A program made the translations under genes and the position numbers. From assembly GCA_963662515.1 (NCBI GenBank), contig OY759675.1, forward strand, positions 1,612,001-1,676,000: a DNA stretch of 64,000 bases, written 5' to 3'. A model generated the notes under the pieces. The model worked only from the letters and a program-made list of their open reading frames with translations, made no database searches and was not told the DNA's origin. The stretch comes from JAFGDI01 sp963662515. Lineage in GTDB: Bacteria; Planctomycetota; Phycisphaerae; Sedimentisphaerales; SM23-30. This document shows, piece by piece, positions 36,801 through 45,810 of this stretch (positions are counted from its first letter, which is position 1; each line of letters begins with the position of its first letter).

Positions 36801-37417
36801 ATGGCTGGGCCTATGATATCGGTTTCGGTGGTCTGGACCATGTTATCGCTTCTGGCGAAGATGTGAATATCCTGGTACTCGATACTGAAGTATATTCAAA
36901 TACTGGTGGTCAGTCTTCCAAGGCAACTCCTACCGGTTCAGTGGCCAAGTTCGCTGCTTCTGGTAAGAAGACCAAGAAGAAAGATCTGGGCATGATCGCT
37001 ATGAGCTATGGTTATGTATATGTAGCCTGCGTTGCTATGGGTGCTAACAAGAACCAGTATATGAAGGCTATAACTGAGGCTGAAGCCTACAATGGCCCAT
37101 CACTGATCATTGCCTATGCTCCATGTATTAACCATGGTATCGACATGGGCAAGACCCAGGAAGAAGAGCAGAAGGCTGTAGAATGCGGCTATTGGATGCT
37201 GTATCGCTATAACCCAATGCTGGCTGAAGAAGGTAAGAACCCGTTCACCCTGGACAGCAAGGAGCCAACCGGCGACCTGATGAGCTTCCTGAATGGTGAA
37301 CGCCGTTACACCACTCTGATGCGTCAGTTCCCTGAGGAAGCTGCCAAGCTCAATGCTGCTATGGTTAAGGAATACAAGCAGCGTTATGAACTCTACAAGA
37401 AGCTCGCCGGTAACTAA
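33881..37417 (+). CDS. nifJ: Pyruvate:ferredoxin (flavodoxin) oxidoreductase
   Basis: Single-chain enzyme of 1178 aa converting pyruvate and CoA to acetyl-CoA and CO2 with reduced ferredoxin; the central oxidative step of anaerobic metabolism. All domains are in the usual order: pyrimidine-binding domain (start, with PITPSSTMGE), CoA/gamma region, 2x[4Fe-4S] ferredoxin domain (CIQCNQCAFVCPH near 695 and CTGCGNCADICPAK near 755), and the thiamine diphosphate domain (CAGCGETPY with the proximal cluster cysteines, GDGWAYDIGFGGLDH, NTGGQSSK). Length is normal. Codon use is visibly more biased than in its neighbours (GGT, GCT, AAG, CTG), consistent with very high expression. It has its own promoter and a strong terminator. 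Confidence 0.97.
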   Translation: MAQKVMKTIDGNTAAAHVAYAFSEVAAIYPITPSSTMGEIADDWAAYGKKNIFGQVLKISEMQSEAGAAGAVHGSLSAGALTTTFTASQGLLLMIPNMYKIAGEMLPAVFHVSARTVAAHSLSIFGDHSDVMAARQTGFAMICAGSVQEEMDIAAVAHLATLKARVPFLSFFDGFRTSHEVSKVEMTDYSVFAELVDRDAIANFRKRALNPENPQLRGTAQNPDTFFQHREACNKAYDAVPAIVESVMKELGAKVGRNYNLFDYVGAKDADKCIIIMGSGAEVAEETVNFLQARGEKVGVLKVRLYRPFSAKHFLAAIPASVKKIAVMDRTKEAGSTGEPLYQDVQVVAREAGKTWTIVGGRYGLSSAEFTPSMVKAIYDNLDLAEPKNHFTVGITDDVTFLSLPINEQIDATPAGTVRCKFWGLGADGTVGANKEAIKIIGDNTDMYAQGYFAYDSKKSGGFTASHLRFGKQKIQSSYLINIADYIACHNPAYVHQYDVLEGIKQGGTFVLNCPWSPEDLEKELPAAMKKTIADKKLKFYTIDAIALAEKVGLGGRINMIMQTAFFKLAEVLPFEQAIELLKGAIKKAYGRKGDDIVNMNYAAVDGAIAQLHEVKVPASWASASGILAKKATGNKFVDEVMNPILAQQGDKLPVSAFMGEMDGSYKTVSPDGTYPTSTSQYEKRGIAVHTPCWIKDACIQCNQCAFVCPHSVIRPVLLNADEAAKAPAAFEMIEAKGKGFEGMKYRLQISPLDCTGCGNCADICPAKPKALEMKSLESQMPQTENWNWAKDNVSFKNPMDKNTVKGSQFEQSLFEFSGACAGCGETPYIKVITQLFGDRMAISNATGCSSIYGGSVPSCPYTKNAAGWGPAWANSLFEDNAEHGFGYNLAFSQRRETLAAQIKAAMEGSISADLKAAFGEWLENFSNGEGSKAASAKIKALLAKEAKGNAQLEEIAASADMLVKKSVWCFGGDGWAYDIGFGGLDHVIASGEDVNILVLDTEVYSNTGGQSSKATPTGSVAKFAASGKKTKKKDLGMIAMSYGYVYVACVAMGANKNQYMKAITEAEAYNGPSLIIAYAPCINHGIDMGKTQEEEQKAVECGYWMLYRYNPMLAEEGKNPFTLDSKEPTGDLMSFLNGERRYTTLMRQFPEEAAKLNAAMVKEYKQRYELYKKLAGN

Positions 37418-37475
37418 TAATGCCCGGCAGACAGGCCGCAAAATAGCGGTCTATCCTGTAGATATATAAAAACTA

Positions 37476-37515
37476 ACAAGCCCGTTTCCGTAAAAAGAAG
37501 CGGGCTTGTTTTTTT
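37476..37515 (+). terminator. Rho-independent terminator of nifJ
   Basis: Arms acaagcccg (37476-37484) and cgggcttgt (37501-37509) pair perfectly and are followed by seven T residues. It lies 58 bases after the nifJ stop. Confidence 0.85.
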
Positions 37516-37570
37516 CTGATACTTATTCCTTGCCAGCCTGTACCACCAGTGGTAGAATTATGTCCGTATC

Positions 37571-38065
37571 ATGTTCCTAGAAGTAGATAATGACAATTTA
37601 ATTGAAAAGACAGCCGGTTTGGCCGCTGAGATCTGGACAGAGCACTATCTTCCGATCATCGGCCCTGAGCAGGTTAAGTACATGCTGGACAAATTTCAGT
37701 CGGCGGCGGCAATTGCCGGGCAGATCCATAAGGGCTATCGTTATTTTCTTATCGAAGATGAAATGGATTATGTAGGCTATTTTGCGGCACGATTTGATAA
37801 TGATGCTCTTTTCCTGAGTAAGTTCTATGTGAAAAAAAGCTGTCGAGGCAAGGGGCTGGGGCGTGCGACATTTAACTTTATTGAAAAGCTGGCTATGGAT
37901 AATGGTCTGGAGCTTATTACCCTGACAGTTAATAAACGAAACAAAGACAGTATAAAGGTTTATAAAAAATTGGGCTTTATCATAGCTGAAAAAGTGGTCA
38001 CAGACATTGGTAACGGCTTTGTCATGGACGATTATAAGATGGAAAAACAGATAGACCCGGAATGA
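37571..38065 (+). CDS. GNAT family N-acetyltransferase
   Basis: 164-residue cytoplasmic protein with the GNAT fold. The acetyl-CoA-binding motif A is LSKFYVKKSCRGKGLGRATFNFI (about 89-111), with the R/Q-x-x-G-x-G/A pattern read as RGKGLG; motif B follows in LTVNKRNKDSIKVYKKLGFI. The acceptor (amino acid, peptide or small molecule) cannot be told. No clear ribosome-binding site precedes the ATG. The stop is 20 bases from that of the convergent glycoside hydrolase gene. Confidence 0.85.
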   Translation: MFLEVDNDNLIEKTAGLAAEIWTEHYLPIIGPEQVKYMLDKFQSAAAIAGQIHKGYRYFLIEDEMDYVGYFAARFDNDALFLSKFYVKKSCRGKGLGRATFNFIEKLAMDNGLELITLTVNKRNKDSIKVYKKLGFIIAEKVVTDIGNGFVMDDYKMEKQIDPE

Positions 38066-38084
38066 TCACCTTCCGGGCCCGTTG

Positions 38085-41006
38085 TTATTCCGCTGTCTGG
38101 TATATCTCCACCTCAATAATAGTTAATTTGCCTTTGGTCGCCTTATTTATCTGGCCTTGTGAGTCTTTTTGTCCGGTTACTTCCACCAGGTTAAATTTAT
38201 CTTCATCGGTTTCATTGCCGCTTAAGGCTATGGTCAGGCTGCTGCCGCGGGTGGGTGCGATATCAATGGTAACATACCCCAGACTCATGGGGGTATTGCC
38301 TTGCCATACTTCATTATCATCAACGCTTATGGCCAGGGGATAGCTGCGATTACGCCAGTTGCCCAGCTTGAGAACGATTTGGCTGATCGTGCCTTCTTTC
38401 GCCAGATCATACCGTATTTTACCTGCCGTAGCTGACCAGTTCGTTTCTTCATTGTCATCATAGCTCAAGGGCATATCTTCTATATTATCGCTGGCAGTGC
38501 CGCCGATAATATCCAGCGGAATCCGTTTGACAGTATATGAAGGTGTTTGCGGGGTTTCTCCTCGCGAAAGATTACCTGTAAGCTGGTTACGGGGTATATA
38601 GCTGCTGAGTCCATTGTTTTGCTCTATGGATAGAGAATTTATATTTAGCTCTGCTTGTTTGAGTGTACTGCTCTTAGCTATAAGGGTGATTTTCCCGGCA
38701 ACAGGCTCAGATCTCAGCAGAACCCGGTTAATACCCAGTTCAACCGGCAAGCTCTTCGCCAGAATATAATTATCCGGCCCCTGAGCTATACCACCGCGCC
38801 ACTGAGCTGGTCCGGTTAGCTCAAAATCGATCATGTTAAAGCTGGTCGGGCAGCGGCGACCCTGGTCATCTACAACCTCAACTTCTACCAGCATAAGATC
38901 GGCTCCATCAGCCATGAACCCATCTGGCCCATTATACCCGGTCAGCCGTATAGCTGAGGGGGTGCCGGCCGTTTCTCTTTTTACCCGGCATAGTTCCTTA
39001 CCAGCATCATCATAGCCAACAGCCTCAATTGTGCCTGGCTGCCATGCTATATTCTCAAATGTAAACAGAAAATCTTTGCTCCTTTTGCCAAAACCCATCG
39101 ACTCACCATTCACCAGTAATTCTACCTTTGTGCAACTGGCACAAACAAATATATCCTTCACTGTGCCTGGCTGATAGTTCCAATGCCCCATAATATACGC
39201 CCGCGGACGCTCGATATCAACCCAGCCATCCCACATTACCTGGTGAGCAAAGAAACCGTCTTTGGCAATACGCATAGCATCAACTTCACCGCTACGCCGG
39301 TAGTTTTCATCGCCTCGAAAATGGGTATTAGTATCCGAAAAGACAATATTTACACCGCCAGAGCTTACCCGGGTGCCCGTTCCCGGCCGGGCTTGCCAAT
39401 AGTCATACCAGCGGACTATATTTTCGATAGCGTGCGAGTCTTGATTGCGATTATATGCCGGACCGTCCTTATGGAATGGCCAGGTATATTCATCGGCATA
39501 TCGCCGTAAACCTTCATCCCGTGAATATTCCATAGCCCAGAATGGTATCCGACTGCTTTTGTTAATATAGAGCATTTCCCCGCCGTATTCTGCCACCTGG
39601 CTGGCCAGCATTTCCCGACTGCCGATAGCCCGGCCACCATACGGGTCGTAAATATCGCGGATCGCTTTCAGCTCGGCCATATGCTCCTCGCTGATGTTCT
39701 CATTTCCACCTTCGTAAAAGACTATACTGGGATTATTGCGATTATATATTATCGCATCCCGCATAAGCTCTACCCTCTGCTGCCAGCGGCAGTCATTTAC
39801 ATCTTTTTCCGAATCACCAGCGGGCATAGCCTGTATCAGGCCCACTCTGTCGCACGATTCCACATCCTGCTTCCAGGGCGTAATATGCATCCAGCGGACC
39901 AGATTGGCATTGCTCTCCACCATAAGATTGTTACTGAAGTCACTAAGCCAGGCCGGGACAGACATTCCCACTGCCGGCCATTCATTACTGGTTCGCTGGG
40001 CATACCCTTTGACCTGGATCACCCGGTCATTCAGCCAGATCATTCCCTGTCCAAAATTGGTTTTGCGGAAGCCGGTTTGCGTAACCACTTCATCGGCAGT
40101 TTTTCCGTCAACCAGCAGCCTGGTATGCACCTTATATAGATAGCCATAACCCCAGCTCCAGAAATGCAGACCTTCAACCGGGGAAGATGCTTTGGCAATC
40201 AGCATCTGGCCCGGCGAAACCGTTACCGGCAACCCCCGGAATTGCTTTAGTATATTACCGTCTATATCTTCCAGAGCGACCTCAAAATTAAATGTTATAG
40301 CTTGTTGGCCTTCATTCCTGACCTGACTTTCTGCGGTAATATCAGCCTTATGCCCGGCAATATCATAATTACTGCCGTAAATATATATACCCGTAGTGCC
40401 CAGATTGGAATACAGCGGTAAAGTCTGGTAGAGCTTGCCACAGCTATGTAGCCAGACATTTTTGGGTATGCCGCCGTAATTGGCATTGAAGTTCTTATCA
40501 CTCCATTGATATTTGGTCTTTGTGTTTATTTCTCTATAATCCCAGCTATTGTCAATACGCAGGGCGATAACATTACTTTCGTCACCAAATCGGGCTAGTT
40601 GGGAAATATCCAGACCAAAGGCCATTGCCCCATTTTCATGGCGGCCGATATATGTTCCGTTTAGATAGATTTCTCCGCCTTGCCTGATACCCTCAAATTC
40701 CAGAAATAATTTATTTCCTGCCAGTTCGCCCGGCAGCTTAAAATGCTTTCGATACCAGACCAGCCCGGTTGACAGATCGTGAATATCAACTCGAAACGCT
40801 TCATCTTCGTTCCATGCTCTCGGCAGTGACACTTTCTGCCAGTCTGAGTCATCAAAATTCATTGCCTGCGCTCCGGGTATGTCCCCTTTGGCCAATTGCC
40901 AGCCATAATTGAAATTCCAGAGTTCTCTTTTATTCTGGGCCGACAGATTGGCCGATATTGATAACACGCATAAAAATGATAGCAAGATTATTAAATTGCG
41001 AAACAT
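38085..41006 (-). CDS. Secreted glycoside hydrolase family 2 enzyme (beta-galactosidase-like)
   Basis: 973 residues with a signal peptide (about 1-23, ISANLSA). The N-terminal sugar-binding domain (about 30-200) has the family 2 phrases VWYRKHFKLP and EIYLNGTYIGRHENG; an immunoglobulin-like domain and a TIM barrel (about 310-620) follow. The acid/base Glu is at about 436 (YEGGNEN, the usual W/Y-x-x-GNE motif) and the nucleophile is probably Glu493 (FWAMEYS). The C-terminal 350 residues form further beta domains, including one resembling a discoidin/F5-8 type carbohydrate-binding module at the end. Substrate is uncertain: beta-galactoside, beta-glucuronide or beta-mannoside are all possible. 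AGGAG is 8 bases before the ATG. It has no dockerin-like tail. Confidence 0.88.
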   Translation of the reverse strand: MFRNLIILLSFLCVLSISANLSAQNKRELWNFNYGWQLAKGDIPGAQAMNFDDSDWQKVSLPRAWNEDEAFRVDIHDLSTGLVWYRKHFKLPGELAGNKLFLEFEGIRQGGEIYLNGTYIGRHENGAMAFGLDISQLARFGDESNVIALRIDNSWDYREINTKTKYQWSDKNFNANYGGIPKNVWLHSCGKLYQTLPLYSNLGTTGIYIYGSNYDIAGHKADITAESQVRNEGQQAITFNFEVALEDIDGNILKQFRGLPVTVSPGQMLIAKASSPVEGLHFWSWGYGYLYKVHTRLLVDGKTADEVVTQTGFRKTNFGQGMIWLNDRVIQVKGYAQRTSNEWPAVGMSVPAWLSDFSNNLMVESNANLVRWMHITPWKQDVESCDRVGLIQAMPAGDSEKDVNDCRWQQRVELMRDAIIYNRNNPSIVFYEGGNENISEEHMAELKAIRDIYDPYGGRAIGSREMLASQVAEYGGEMLYINKSSRIPFWAMEYSRDEGLRRYADEYTWPFHKDGPAYNRNQDSHAIENIVRWYDYWQARPGTGTRVSSGGVNIVFSDTNTHFRGDENYRRSGEVDAMRIAKDGFFAHQVMWDGWVDIERPRAYIMGHWNYQPGTVKDIFVCASCTKVELLVNGESMGFGKRSKDFLFTFENIAWQPGTIEAVGYDDAGKELCRVKRETAGTPSAIRLTGYNGPDGFMADGADLMLVEVEVVDDQGRRCPTSFNMIDFELTGPAQWRGGIAQGPDNYILAKSLPVELGINRVLLRSEPVAGKITLIAKSSTLKQAELNINSLSIEQNNGLSSYIPRNQLTGNLSRGETPQTPSYTVKRIPLDIIGGTASDNIEDMPLSYDDNEETNWSATAGKIRYDLAKEGTISQIVLKLGNWRNRSYPLAISVDDNEVWQGNTPMSLGYVTIDIAPTRGSSLTIALSGNETDEDKFNLVEVTGQKDSQGQINKATKGKLTIIEVEIYQTAE

Positions 41007-41213
41007 GCTGTTGCTCCTGAGGTTATCTATAGTTTACCGTTATAGTTGTTAGTATTGTGCTGAAATCGTTATTCAGTTGCAAGCTAAAAGGTTTTATTGG
41101 TGATTCCTGTGTAATAATTGGCTAAGCAGAAATATGGTAAATGGTGGCTAATCTGAATATTTCACGCCAATAATTCAATTGCAAATATAGTATCTTTGAA
41201 TAATAATGAAGCA

Positions 41214-41933
41214 ATGAAGACTATATATTTACAATTGTTGGTAATGGTAATGTTAGTTTCCGGCTGTGGTTTAACCGGTCGTCAGGTGGTTACTCTGCCG
41301 GTGCATGTAAATAATTATGCCGAGTCCTGTCGGCTCGATCATTACTCCTGTAATGACAATAGTTTATTTGAGCCGGGAATGACGATTATCAATGATCTGC
41401 TTGCGAATTTCAGATTTTTAGCGTTAGACCCTTATCAGGCGGAAATCGGTCTGGGTTGTGTTATTGATGCCCGTCAGCAGGTGGTTGATGGCAGGCGATT
41501 ATGGTTTGTGAATCTGGAACTGGAATTTTATGAATTGGCGGCGGGTAATACGCTCCGCAAAACTGTATTGCAGGGACATGCCGACAGCATTAATGATGCT
41601 ATTGACCTGATAGCTGGTATGACTGGTCAGTTTTTCAATAAGGTAGCTGGCAAAGGCGTTATTGTTGTGCCGGTGGCTGTTGGTCGTACAGATTTCGATA
41701 AGGCTGGTCGGGCGGCTCTTAATGAGGGCGATTATGAAAATGCCCTTGTCCTGTTCCAGAGTGCTATAGACAGGAAACCAGATGATCACGCAGCCAGATA
41801 CAATCTTGGTCTGACCTATGAAATGCTTGGTCGTAACGAGCAGGCAATGAATTGTTATCGAAAAGCTGATGAATTACATAGCTGTGAATTGTATGGTCAG
41901 GCAATAGTCAGGATCAATGATCGGCGAAACTAA
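41214..41933 (+). CDS. Lipoprotein with tetratricopeptide repeats
   Basis: 239 residues from the ATG at 41214. The N-terminus MKTIYLQLLVMVMLVSGCG has a lipobox (LVSG-Cys) so the mature protein would be lipid-anchored. The middle (about 30-155) is a beta-rich domain of unknown family, resembling small outer-membrane assembly lipoproteins. The last 75 residues hold two tetratricopeptide repeats (AALNEGDYENALVLFQSAI, then ARYNLGLTYEMLGRNEQAM), a protein-binding module. The longer reading from the TTG at 41196 would lengthen the signal awkwardly. It ends 35 bases before the next gene and is likely co-transcribed with it. Confidence 0.78.
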   Translation: MKTIYLQLLVMVMLVSGCGLTGRQVVTLPVHVNNYAESCRLDHYSCNDNSLFEPGMTIINDLLANFRFLALDPYQAEIGLGCVIDARQQVVDGRRLWFVNLELEFYELAAGNTLRKTVLQGHADSINDAIDLIAGMTGQFFNKVAGKGVIVVPVAVGRTDFDKAGRAALNEGDYENALVLFQSAIDRKPDDHAARYNLGLTYEMLGRNEQAMNCYRKADELHSCELYGQAIVRINDRRN

Positions 41934-41968
41934 AGTTAAAACATGACTCAGATATTTGAGGAGATGAA

Positions 41969-44572
41969 GTGGATATTTTGACTAAAATAAGAAGCAGATA
42001 CTCTGTTTTTATAATTGTTGTTGCGTTTTCTTTTATGGCTTTCTGTCCCGTATTATCCTGGGCAGCCGGGCAGAGTAATGCACCGGTAGGTTCTTATGTG
42101 ATAGTTGTCAGTGCCAAAACTTATGAGATGGCTCCCTGGCGAGAGGTGGTTGATACTCTGCGAAGCAAGTATGAAGCCTCTCTGGTTGTCTATCGCAATG
42201 ATGTTACCGAGTCTATAAAGCCTTTGGCTGAGATAATGCCCAATTATACTTGTTTTGTTGAGCCGGCAGATAGCTCTGATCGAGACTTTATTGTCAGTGT
42301 GCAGCGTCTTACCCGACAGTTGGACAATGATGCTTTTACCGATACGCAATGGGCTGTTTTGACCGGTTATGAACCACAGGATGCTTTGCGTATTGCAAGT
42401 GCCTCTGAGCCTTTGACCGTTGATAGCGTCTTTTCCGGCACTGTCAGTATAGGACTTGATAATGTTGCCCGGGGATATCAATTTAATGAAGGGGCTGCCG
42501 GGGTGGCTAAACGAAAACTGGCTGATGGCAGTGTGGTCAATATGGAATGCCCTGAGGATACCACTGAAGCGATAACTCAGGCCTGGCAGGATGAAATAGA
42601 TGCTATTTATACCAGCGGGCATGGTATGACCACCGGCTGGCAGATAGGTTATAATTTCAAAGGGGGATTTATCAAAGGTGAGCAGGGCATTGTCTTTGGC
42701 TCTGATGCCCAGGGGAAGAGAATTGATTTTTCCTCTGCTAATACCAAGGTATATCTGCCCACCGGGAATTGCCTGATAGGGCTGATACCGCAGCGGGATT
42801 GCTTTGCTACTGCGATGATGCATTCCGCGGGTGTGAACCAGATGTTCGGTTATATTGTGGTTACATTTTATGGGTATATGGGCTGGGGAATAAATACCTA
42901 CTTTGGTGAGATGGCAGGTCAATACACACTGAGCGAATCTTTTTATGCAAATCAGCAGGCAATATTGTATGAGATAGGTCAGAGATTTCCTGAATTGCTA
43001 AATGTAGAATTTACCGGCTATGATTATCAGGAAATACATAAAATAGCAGCGGGAGCTTATCCTGATGCGATCAATGATGCTCTGGGTATGTTGTGGGATC
43101 GTGATGCCCTGGCCTTTTATGGCGATCCGGCCTGGCAGGCTAAGGTAATGCCTGCTCAGTTACCCTGGTCAGGTTCAATAGAAAAAGGCAAAGACGATAC
43201 CTGGCAATTGACTATAAAGACAGTTAAGGCTGGTAATTGGCCCAATCGTCCGCTGTTGTTTTTCTTGCCTGAGCGGTTGGTTGATACAGTACTTATTGCT
43301 GGTCAGGAATATAAGCCGGTAATTACCGATAATTTTATCCTTGTTCCGCTTAGTGGTGATTTCGCTGCAGAGGAAACAATAGATATATCATTCAGGGGCA
43401 GTTCTCTGGCGGTTAAAGTAACCGATAAAAAGTCAGAGCCGATCTATGTCGGAGTTGATTATGCCGACCGTATCAATGCTATTGTTGCAAAAGTACCACA
43501 GGAATATTGTCAGGGGGTAAGAGATGCTTTTGTTGAATCTGGTGCTAATAATAGTGAAATATTGCAAGTCTTTGAGAGGGTATCGCCAGCTAATATGGAA
43601 GCTGCGGCTTTTCTTATAGCTAATATGCCCAAAAGTGACCTGAGAACATTATCATCTGAATATTTATTGAATAATATCGTTCTGGCCTATCAGGCTGCTT
43701 CTACTGCTAAATGGAAGAATATTCCGCAGGATATATTTCTGAACAATGTGTTGCCTTATGCTAATCTTGATGAATTGCGAGATGATTGGCGTGGTAAGCT
43801 TATGGAGCTGATCATGCCGGCCGTGGCTGATTGCCAAACACCTATCCAGGCGGCTCAGAAGATAAACGAGCAGATATGGGATCTGACTGGGGTTAAATAT
43901 TCAACCGAAAGGGAAAAGCCTAATCAAAACCCAACTGAGTCAATGGCTTCTGGTATTGCGTCCTGTTCAGGACTGTCTATACTGCTGGTTGATGCCTGTC
44001 GCTCGGTTGGTATTCCTGCGCGGGTTGCCGGCATTGCAAAATGGCCTCATAAAGATGGAAACCATAGCTGGGTTGAGGTATGGGACGGTAAGTGGTACAC
44101 GCTGGGGGCCTGGGATGGTAAGGGGCCTGATGATGTCTGGTTCGCCTCTGATGCCGCCCGTGCCCAGAAGGGGTCGGGGGCCTATGGTATTTTTGCTGTG
44201 AGTTATGCCAAAACCGATATTCCCTTCCGTTGTGTATGGTCTTATGGTGAAAGTGAGATATCGGCTGTTGAGGTTACTGACCGCTATCTGGCGATGTGGC
44301 AGCCTCAGGTCGATGGCAACCTTACTGCGTTCCGTGTTTTTTCTGCCGAGGGTAAGCGGGTTGAGGCTCAGATAAAGATTGATTCTGAAGGTAAGGAACC
44401 GCAAAGCGGTGTGAGCCGGGGAGAAAATCGTGACACTAACGATACTGCCAGTTTTAAACTCATGCCCGGCGAATCATATTCCATTGAAGTGAACTATAAT
44501 GGCCAGATTAAGGCTATGTCTTTTACGCCTGAAAATAAGGCGTTTCAGACTGTAGATATTAGAATAGAATAA
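41969..44572 (+). CDS. Exported gingipain-like / transglutaminase-like protein
   Basis: 867 residues starting at GTG, with GGAG 5 bases upstream and a signal peptide (about 1-33, ending SWAAG). The first half resembles a caspase-haemoglobinase fold of the gingipain (C25) type: YTSGHGMTT puts a candidate catalytic His at 218, and TGNCLIG puts the Cys at 268. The second half is a transglutaminase-like domain with the full triad: Cys666 in ASCSGLS, His699 in GNHSWVEVWDG and Asp716 in AWDG. An uncharacterised helical region (about 500-620) joins them, and a beta domain ends the protein. Two different Cys-His catalytic centres in one exported chain is notable. Substrate unknown; peptide cross-linking or cleavage is inference. 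Confidence 0.8.
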   Translation: MDILTKIRSRYSVFIIVVAFSFMAFCPVLSWAAGQSNAPVGSYVIVVSAKTYEMAPWREVVDTLRSKYEASLVVYRNDVTESIKPLAEIMPNYTCFVEPADSSDRDFIVSVQRLTRQLDNDAFTDTQWAVLTGYEPQDALRIASASEPLTVDSVFSGTVSIGLDNVARGYQFNEGAAGVAKRKLADGSVVNMECPEDTTEAITQAWQDEIDAIYTSGHGMTTGWQIGYNFKGGFIKGEQGIVFGSDAQGKRIDFSSANTKVYLPTGNCLIGLIPQRDCFATAMMHSAGVNQMFGYIVVTFYGYMGWGINTYFGEMAGQYTLSESFYANQQAILYEIGQRFPELLNVEFTGYDYQEIHKIAAGAYPDAINDALGMLWDRDALAFYGDPAWQAKVMPAQLPWSGSIEKGKDDTWQLTIKTVKAGNWPNRPLLFFLPERLVDTVLIAGQEYKPVITDNFILVPLSGDFAAEETIDISFRGSSLAVKVTDKKSEPIYVGVDYADRINAIVAKVPQEYCQGVRDAFVESGANNSEILQVFERVSPANMEAAAFLIANMPKSDLRTLSSEYLLNNIVLAYQAASTAKWKNIPQDIFLNNVLPYANLDELRDDWRGKLMELIMPAVADCQTPIQAAQKINEQIWDLTGVKYSTEREKPNQNPTESMASGIASCSGLSILLVDACRSVGIPARVAGIAKWPHKDGNHSWVEVWDGKWYTLGAWDGKGPDDVWFASDAARAQKGSGAYGIFAVSYAKTDIPFRCVWSYGESEISAVEVTDRYLAMWQPQVDGNLTAFRVFSAEGKRVEAQIKIDSEGKEPQSGVSRGENRDTNDTASFKLMPGESYSIEVNYNGQIKAMSFTPENKAFQTVDIRIE

Positions 44573-44600
44573 TTCTCAGTTTTGCCAGATTAAGATAAAA

Positions 44601-44643
44601 AAAGACCGTTAGGGGGGAATAAATTTTCCTACTAACGGTCTTT
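44601..44643. terminator. Bidirectional terminator between convergent genes
   Basis: Arms aaagaccgttag (44601-44612) and ctaacggtcttt (44632-44643) are perfectly complementary over 12 bases, with A-rich sequence on the left and T on the right. It serves the transglutaminase-like gene on the plus strand and pyrE on the minus strand. Confidence 0.8.
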
Positions 44644-44672
44644 AGCTTTTAGAGATTCTTCTCTGGAAGAAA

Positions 44673-45347
44673 TTACTTTGCTCCGTATTCAGCCAGATAT
44701 GCTTCCATTTTGCCTTTCATGGCATCGTCGATGAGAACTTTGCCGTTAATGGGGCGATTGTGCAGATAGGAGATCACTTCCCTTACTGTTACTATTGAGA
44801 ATACCTCGATGCCAAAATCAGCTCTGGCCTGATCGATGGCGGTCAGGTTGGTTGTCCCTCTTTCCATCCTGTCAACAGAAACTATCGTTGCCTTAACTGC
44901 CGGCTTATTATAGTTCTCCAGCAGGGCCATGGTCTCTCTGATGCTAGTCCCGGCAGTAATTACATCTTCTATGATCAATACCTTCTCGCCACCCTTGTAC
45001 TTATACCCGATTAATGCTCCGCCTTCGCCGTGGTCTTTTTCTTCCTTACGATTGTAAGTAATTGTCACATCTTTATTAAAGATACCTGACAAGGCAATGC
45101 CAGTTGTAACTGACAGCGGAATACCCTTATAGGCCGGGCCGTAAAGGTTGTCAAAGTCACTGCCAAACCGGTCCATGATCGCCTTGGCATAAAATTCGCC
45201 CAGTTTACCAAGCTGTGCACCGGTCTTGTAATTGCCAGTATTGACAAAGTAGGGGGTCTTACGCCCGCTTTTGGTAGTGAAATCGCCAAAAGTAAGCACG
45301 CCACAAGCCACAAGAAATTCGATAAAGTCTTTTTTATATTGTTCCAT
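44673..45347 (-). CDS. pyrE: Orotate phosphoribosyltransferase
   Basis: Converts orotate and PRPP to orotidine monophosphate in pyrimidine synthesis; 224 aa, normal length, cytoplasmic. Family landmarks: FGDFTTKSGRKTPYFVN near the start (substrate-binding Lys), NLYGPAYKGIPL, the flexible catalytic loop with YNRKEEKDHGEGG, and the PRPP-binding signature VLIIEDVITAGTS (about 118-130). It is alone, with no other pyrimidine genes adjacent. No strong ribosome-binding site precedes the ATG, and a palindrome (cacaagcg tct cgcttgtg) lies just upstream at about 45361-45380. Confidence 0.95.
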   Translation of the reverse strand: MEQYKKDFIEFLVACGVLTFGDFTTKSGRKTPYFVNTGNYKTGAQLGKLGEFYAKAIMDRFGSDFDNLYGPAYKGIPLSVTTGIALSGIFNKDVTITYNRKEEKDHGEGGALIGYKYKGGEKVLIIEDVITAGTSIRETMALLENYNKPAVKATIVSVDRMERGTTNLTAIDQARADFGIEVFSIVTVREVISYLHNRPINGKVLIDDAMKGKMEAYLAEYGAK

Positions 45348-45810
45348 GATTCTTTCAGGTGCACAAGCGTCTCGCTTGTGGTTAAATTGTATTTTGTGAT
45401 ATGCGTCACAAATCTATTGAAATCTCCAGTTTAGCATTCTGAGGCAGTTTACTGCGTATAGTTGTAATAATGTCAAGCAGTGCTGCCTGACCTACCTACA
45501 GAACCGTATTATAGCGTGTGAGGTGATAAACTGGCAAGGAAAAACGATATTAAGGTTATAATATTAGTGGTTAATTATTTTATAGTAATGATGTATATTC
45601 TTAATAGATATAATTATGTAAAACTTTAATTTAGAATATCTTAATAAAAAAGGTACTTAGTACCGTTTTCGTTCGTCTTTTGGATAAAGTTTGTTTTTAC
45701 ACGAAAACAAGTTGCCTTTAGCGCAACTTTGATATATGCTTTAGTAGTGAATGAAGTCAGAGTATGGCATTAGGAAAAGGATTTTATGCCGGGCGTGGCA
45801 TGGATGTAAG
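45348..45810. other. Divergent intergenic region, A+T-rich
   Basis: 463 bp between pyrE and a small gene. It holds a REP-like hairpin at 45361-45380 (8-base perfect arms cacaagcg/cgcttgtg), an A+T-rich stretch at 45540-45650, a small dyad ggtacttagtacc (about 45651-45664) and a hairpin agttgc/gcaact near 45709-45727. No promoter could be chosen with confidence. Confidence 0.4.

Noticed and set aside
42053..42922. 289-residue minus-strand frame inside the transglutaminase-like gene
   Set aside because: It is antisense to a gene with clear domain motifs and has no recognisable family features.
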